Shown: piece after piece, positions 6,016 through 7,078 of the stretch | Numbering within the stretch: the first letter of the stretch is position 1 | How the letters are laid out: each line of letters begins with the position of its first letter | From: Candidatus Nanopelagicales bacterium | GTDB taxonomy: Bacteria; Actinomycetota; Actinomycetes; S36-B12 | Direction of reading: 5' to 3' | NCBI GenBank assembly: GCA_018399515.1 | Contig: JAGYOB010000288.1 | Coordinates: forward strand, 1-7,078 | Length of the DNA: 7,078 nucleotides | Notes under the pieces: model-generated | Seen by the model: the letters and a program-made list of their open reading frames with translations, nothing else | Told to the model about the DNA's origin: nothing | The model's database searches: none | Made by a program: the position numbers and the translations under genes

Positions 6016-7019
6016 CACGCGCCTACGGCGCGCGCGACCTCCTGGATGGCACCGGTGAGGTCGTGCACCCGGCGCACCGGGGCTGGACCGGGTTGCCACC
6101 CGGGACCGGCCAGGATCACCGCGGGCTCCGGGCGCAGATCCGGCAGATCCTCGAGATTGTCCAAACTCCCGGTCTGGGTGGTCTGGGACCACAGCACCAC
6201 CGCCGCCGGGCCCGTTCGCTTCACCGCCGCGCCCAGAGCCGATGCGGGCGTACGAGCCCCGAGCATGCGCACCGAGATCCGACGTTCGGCGAGGCCCGCA
6301 GCGATCGCCCACAGCGGCAGGGTGTGCGCTTCACCGTCGGAACCGGCGAGCAGGACCGGCCGAGAGTTGATCGGCGAGAAGGAGCCTTGAACCTGAGCAT
6401 TCAACACACCTTGAACCGCCTCGGACAGCACATGTTCGACCTCGATGCCCGTTCCGGTCTGCTCCCATCGTTGCCCGACTCCGACGAGGACGGGTACCAG
6501 CAGGTGGTCCCACGTCCACACCACACCGCGACGAGACAGGGTCTCGGCGATGATCGACTCGCACGCGCCTGAATCCAAACTCACCGCTGCCCGGGCAAGC
6601 CCCCGCGCCGCAGGCGTGCCGCCAGGAATCGCCACGACATGACCACCGCCGTGTCGGGAAGCGGCCGCAGGAATCGCTGACTCCGGCGGCGCCATCTGCG
6701 CGAGGGCAGCATCGTCAGCCGCTGTCGAAACCATGGGCGATTCCACCGGTGATCCCGCCGAGGCGAGGTCGAGTTCCCGGGCCGCCCGAGCCGCATCAGC
6801 CGGGGAGACTCCGGCCAGGACCAATCGGCGCATGTGCTCGAGCCGCGCGATGTCACCGCTGTCGTATCGCCGGTGCGCACCCGCAGCGTGCGCGGTCGGA
6901 CCGAGTCCGTAGCGGCGATCCCAGGTGCGCAGCGTCGCCGGTGCGACACCGAGGCGGCGAGCCACGGCGGCCACGGTCAGGCCCAGTCGGCTGCCGGTGG
7001 CCATGCCTGCGCCGCTCAT
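6015..7019 (-). CDS. MerR-family transcriptional regulator with CarH-like B12-binding domain
   Basis: A 334-residue cytosolic DNA-binding protein. An N-terminal MerR winged helix-turn-helix spans about 13-83 (TVAAVARRLGVAPATLRTWD, AHRRYDSGDIARL). A Ser/Ala/Pro-rich linker covers about 85-130. A four-helix-bundle segment covers about 134-215 and a Rossmann-like cobalamin-binding fold about 220-330. In the bundle, W185 and E195-H196 keep the W-x9-EH spacing of the CarH photoreceptor. GEAHTLP (229-235) corresponds to CarH's E-x-H-x-x-G motif and keeps the lower-ligand His (H232), but its Gly is Pro; CarH's His after the Trp is Glu (E186). B12 or a related ligand is therefore plausible, not shown. 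The ATG at 7019 forms an ATGA with the stop of an upstream frame; M6 (7004) is an alternative, and the frame stays open to the window edge, so a longer N-terminus cannot be excluded. Targets are unknown. Confidence 0.9.
   Translation of the reverse strand: MSGAGMATGSRLGLTVAAVARRLGVAPATLRTWDRRYGLGPTAHAAGAHRRYDSGDIARLEHMRRLVLAGVSPADAARAARELDLASAGSPVESPMVSTAADDAALAQMAPPESAIPAAASRHGGGHVVAIPGGTPAARGLARAAVSLDSGACESIIAETLSRRGVVWTWDHLLVPVLVGVGQRWEQTGTGIEVEHVLSEAVQGVLNAQVQGSFSPINSRPVLLAGSDGEAHTLPLWAIAAGLAERRISVRMLGARTPASALGAAVKRTGPAAVVLWSQTTQTGSLDNLEDLPDLRPEPAVILAGPGWQPGPAPVRRVHDLTGAIQEVARAVGA
6016..6043 (-). promoter_or_regulatory. AGGAGG Shine-Dalgarno followed by hairpin ending at the start codon
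   Basis: A full AGGAGG (6043-6038) lies inside the end of the MerR gene, 22 nt before the next gene's ATG, too far for normal use. Between them the mRNA can fold an 8-bp stem (6034-6027 with 6023-6016, one G-U pair) around a GUA loop. Folding would leave only about 3 nt between AGGAGG and the stem, and the stem's end abuts the ATG, so the hairpin could bring the site to working distance. The same bases also encode Ala/Arg-rich protein, which could produce the pairing by chance. Confidence 0.4.
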
Positions 7020-7078
7020 CGCATCGCCTGCTCCCCCATCGCCTGCTCCCCCATTGCCCGCTTCCCCACTGCCCGCTT
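7016..7078 (-). CDS. Possible C-terminal tail of an upstream gene (partial)
   Basis: One minus-strand frame reads 20 codons from the window edge to a TGA at 7018-7016. It encodes four five-residue units: KRAVG, KRAMG, EQAMG, EQAMR. Its stop overlaps the regulator's start as ATGA, the usual form of a translationally coupled pair, and its third codon positions are mostly G or C, better than the other two frames. The tail alone does not identify the protein. Many actinobacteria carry a SigD/ShbA-type sigma factor shortly upstream of guaB, so that is one candidate, purely by context. The alternative is that this stretch is the start of a longer regulator or an untranslated leader. Confidence 0.4.
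   Translation of the reverse strand, partial: KRAVGKRAMGEQAMGEQAMR
7017..7076 (-). repeat. Four degenerate 15-nt tandem repeats
   Basis: Read on the minus strand, four consecutive 15-nt units of the pattern GCRGGCRRTGGGGRA differ by a few substitutions; the last ends in the regulator's ATG. The unit is a multiple of three, so all frames stay open through it. The array may continue beyond the window. Confidence 0.85.

Noticed and set aside
6016..6312. Upstream extension of the helical-protein frame to position 6312
   Set aside because: It would overlap about 300 bases of the B12-binding domain in another frame, and its Gly/Arg/Pro-rich translation looks like out-of-frame coding; the start at 6015 (or 6018) fits the stop overlap.
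5349..6390. Overlapping plus-strand frames of 217 and 224 codons
   Set aside because: They are Pro/Arg-rich antisense shadows of the helical-protein and regulator genes with no domain resemblance.

Overview
The window is GC-rich DNA from an actinobacterium, probably of the Micrococcales type. Three things point there: IMP dehydrogenase followed directly by a GuaB3 paralogue, a mycobacterial GabD2-like succinate-semialdehyde dehydrogenase, and a MerR/B12-domain regulator of an actinobacterial kind. I cannot name a genus. Every gene I can support lies on the minus strand, so transcription runs from position 7078 toward 1.

In transcription order: (a) 7078-7016, possibly the last 20 codons of an upstream gene, made of a 15-nt tandem repeat, with a stop that overlaps the next start as ATGA. 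(b) 7019-6015, a MerR-type regulator with a CarH-like B12-binding C-terminal half. (c) 6015-5146, an unrecognised helical (TPR-like) protein overlapping the regulator's stop codon. (d) 5079-3565, guaB, a complete IMP dehydrogenase with CBS domains. (e) 3551-2433, the GuaB3 paralogue, which has no CBS domains and no catalytic cysteine. (f) 2395-617, glpD, FAD-dependent glycerol-3-phosphate dehydrogenase. (g) 606-1, the N-terminal 202 residues of a GabD2-type dehydrogenase that runs off the window. Gaps are short (10, 37, 13 and 66 nt), so no gene-free stretch exceeds 300 bases. I see no RNA gene, insertion sequence, CRISPR array or convincing terminator.

The genes fall into a regulatory pair (MerR/B12 plus helical protein), a guanine-nucleotide pair (guaB, guaB3), and two central-metabolism dehydrogenases feeding the quinone pool (GlpD) and succinate (GabD2). 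The arrangement suggests one long transcript, perhaps with internal promoters. The least ordinary signals are: a near-CarH cobalamin site with specific substitutions; a consensus AGGAGG separated from its start codon by a perfect-looking hairpin; a GGGTAG-type motif 6-7 nt before three start codons (an identical 10-mer for glpD and gabD2), suggestive of leaderless promoters; and the His-for-Cys replacement in GuaB3.
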